Positions 62,849-64,000 of a DNA stretch of 64,000 nt are shown piece by piece. The number at the start of each line of letters is the position of its first letter. Position 1 is the first letter of the stretch. The notes beneath the pieces are model-generated. The model did not search any database. It saw nothing but the letters and a program-made list of their open reading frames with translations, and had not been told where the DNA came from. Origin of the DNA: Streptomyces sp. CB01373 (GTDB taxonomy: Bacteria > Actinomycetota > Actinomycetes > Streptomycetales > Streptomycetaceae); NCBI RefSeq assembly GCF_002803075.1, contig NZ_NNBK01000006.1, forward strand, positions 253,139 to 317,138, written 5' to 3'. Made by a program: the position numbers and the translations under genes.

Positions 62849-63831
62849 CACAAGTGAGCAGCGAAGAACTTCCCCTCGCCTCGAACGGCGGCTGCGGCGA
62901 CGGCTGTGCCTGCGGCGCGGACACCGACGAGGAGTACCTGGAGTGCGGGCTCGACCCCGCGCTCGCCCAGCTCCTGGCCGACGCCGGACTCGACCCGGTC
63001 GAGGTCGAGGACATCGCCAATGTCGCCATCCAGGAGGACCTGGACGGCGGCGTGGACGTGACGACGGTCGCGACCATCCCCGAGGACGCCGTGGCCACCG
63101 GCGACTTCACCGCGCGCGAGGCGGGCGTGGTGGCCGGCCTCAGGGTTGCCGAGGCGGTGCTCTCGGTGATCTGCACGGACGAGTTCGAGGTCGAGCGGCA
63201 CGTCGAGGACGGCGACCGCGTCGAGGCCGGGCAGAAGCTGCTGTCGGTCACCACGCGCACGCGTGACCTGCTGACCGGCGAGCGCAGCGCGCTCAACCTG
63301 CTGTGCCGTCTGTCCGGCATCGCGACCGCCACGCGCGCCTGGGCGGACGCCCTGGAGGGCACCAATGCGCGCGTGCGCGACACCCGCAAGACCACGCCGG
63401 GCCTCAGGTCGCTGGAGAAGTTCGCAGTCCGGTGCGGCGGCGGCGTGAACCACCGCATGTCGCTGTCGGACGCGGCCCTCGTCAAGGACAACCACGTGGT
63501 CGCGGCCGGCGGCGTGGGGCAGGCCTTCAAGGCCGTACGGGAGGCCTTCCCGGACGTGCCGATCGAGGTCGAGGTCGACACCCTGCACCAGCTGCGCGAG
63601 GTCGTGGACGCCGGCGCCGATCTGATCCTGCTCGACAACTTCACGCCCGGCGAGTGCGAGGAGGCCGTGGCCATCGTCGGCGGCCGGGCCCTGCTGGAGG
63701 CGTCGGGCCGGCTGACCCTGGACAACGCCAGGGCGTACGCCGGCACGGGCGTCGACTTCCTGGCCGTCGGGGCCCTGACCCACTCCTCGCCGATCCTGGA
63801 CATCGGCCTGGACCTGCGCGAGGCGGAGTGA
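62845..63831 (+). CDS. nadC: Nicotinate-nucleotide pyrophosphorylase (carboxylating)
   Basis: The 328-residue enzyme converts quinolinate and PRPP to nicotinate mononucleotide. The family regions are IQEDLDGGVDVTTVATIP, LSGIATATRAWADAL, DTRKTTPGLRSLEKFAVRCG, NHRMSLSDAALVKDNHV, IEVEVDTLHQL and LLDNFTPGECEEAV. The first 40 residues are an extension containing GGCGDGCACGAD, a cysteine cluster not needed by the family fold. The GTG at 62845 overlaps the nadB stop (GTGA); a second GTG at 62854 is possible. Confidence 0.95.
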   Translation: MTQVSSEELPLASNGGCGDGCACGADTDEEYLECGLDPALAQLLADAGLDPVEVEDIANVAIQEDLDGGVDVTTVATIPEDAVATGDFTAREAGVVAGLRVAEAVLSVICTDEFEVERHVEDGDRVEAGQKLLSVTTRTRDLLTGERSALNLLCRLSGIATATRAWADALEGTNARVRDTRKTTPGLRSLEKFAVRCGGGVNHRMSLSDAALVKDNHVVAAGGVGQAFKAVREAFPDVPIEVEVDTLHQLREVVDAGADLILLDNFTPGECEEAVAIVGGRALLEASGRLTLDNARAYAGTGVDFLAVGALTHSSPILDIGLDLREAE

Positions 63832-63836
63832 CGGCC

Positions 63837-64000
63837 ATGCTCCTGACGATCGACGTCGGCAACACGCACACCGTGCTGGGCCTGTTCGACGGGGAGGACA
63901 TCGTCGAGCACTGGCGCATCTCCACCGACGCGCGCCGCACGGCCGACGAGCTGGCGGTGCTGCTCCGGGGACTGATGGGCATGCACCCGCTGCTCGGCGA
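63837..64000 (+). CDS. coaX: Type III pantothenate kinase, N-terminal part (cut by window end)
   Basis: The first 54 residues read MLLTIDVGNTHTVLGLFDGE, then HWRISTDARRTADELAVLLR. The DVGNTHT phosphate-binding motif and the STDARRTADE region identify CoaX, which phosphorylates pantothenate to start CoA synthesis. It begins five bases after the nadC stop, so it belongs to the pan/nad operon. The rest lies outside the window. Confidence 0.93.
   Translation, partial: MLLTIDVGNTHTVLGLFDGEDIVEHWRISTDARRTADELAVLLRGLMGMHPLLG

Overview
The window is a high-GC, densely packed stretch of chromosomal core from a Streptomyces. The evidence is: strong third-position GC; frequent GTG starts; leaderless promoters; a TipA regulator with its typical promoter; a zinc-free set of ribosomal protein paralogues; a WhiJ-type XRE/DUF397/ATPase trio; and gene blocks that, from memory, follow Streptomyces coelicolor order (topA-tmk-holB, the tipA region, then ppa-dac-tilS-hpt-ftsH-folE, the fol genes, and panC-nadB-nadC-coaX). 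No insertion sequence, prophage, CRISPR array or biosynthetic gene cluster was seen. One tRNA gene (Thr, anticodon CGT) is present, with a strong terminator.

Layout. 1-7.1 kb: the 3' end of topA, a large membrane protein fused to thymidylate kinase, the DNA polymerase III delta' subunit, and a secreted alpha/beta hydrolase. 7.2-18.1 kb: tRNA-Thr, a GAF/PP2C/ATPase signalling protein, a secreted adenosine deaminase, a glycosyltransferase, a short PolA-type polymerase, a Clp N-domain/helix-turn-helix protein with a leaderless palindromic promoter, a DUF2786 protein and two lipoproteins. 18.2-20.7 kb: the zinc-starvation ribosomal cluster (S14, L28 / L33, L31, metallochaperone-like protein, S18), which diverges from a Zur-like palindrome. 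20.7-22.0 kb: a VOC / ArsR / SRPBCC operon behind twin palindromes. 22.1-24.2 kb: a DUF397, ATPase and XRE developmental-type trio in which two genes share an almost identical upstream element. 24.3-29.9 kb: aldehyde dehydrogenase, glutamate decarboxylase, CLC channel, tipA, YbjQ. 30-36.4 kb: DedA, ThrE-type exporter, pyrophosphatase, PBP4-type carboxypeptidase, DUF2342 zincin.

36.6-44.6 kb: tilS, hpt, ftsH and folE on the plus strand, facing folP, an NTF2-like gene, folB, folK and DUF3180 on the minus strand; together these are most of the tetrahydrofolate pathway. 44.7-51.5 kb: an MprF/LysX-type aminoacyl-lipid synthase divergent from an esterase, a coiled-coil membrane protein and two bacterial PH-domain proteins. 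51.5-59 kb: a solitary NuoD paralogue overlapping tail-to-tail with a MidA/NDUFAF7-type methyltransferase, a two-component system, a TmrB-like ATPase, an ArsR-type regulator and a threonine aldolase. 59.1-64 kb: a translationally coupled cofactor operon (DUF2520 dehydrogenase, panC, nadB, nadC, then coaX cut by the window edge) for pantothenate/CoA and NAD synthesis.

The most interesting observations are the shared tandem element in the WhiJ-type trio, the NuoD/MidA pair, the fused thymidylate kinase, the metallochaperone-like protein without GTPase motifs, two leaderless palindromic promoters, and an inverted pair of DnaA boxes. All functions are read from sequence motifs and family knowledge; nothing was searched or computed.
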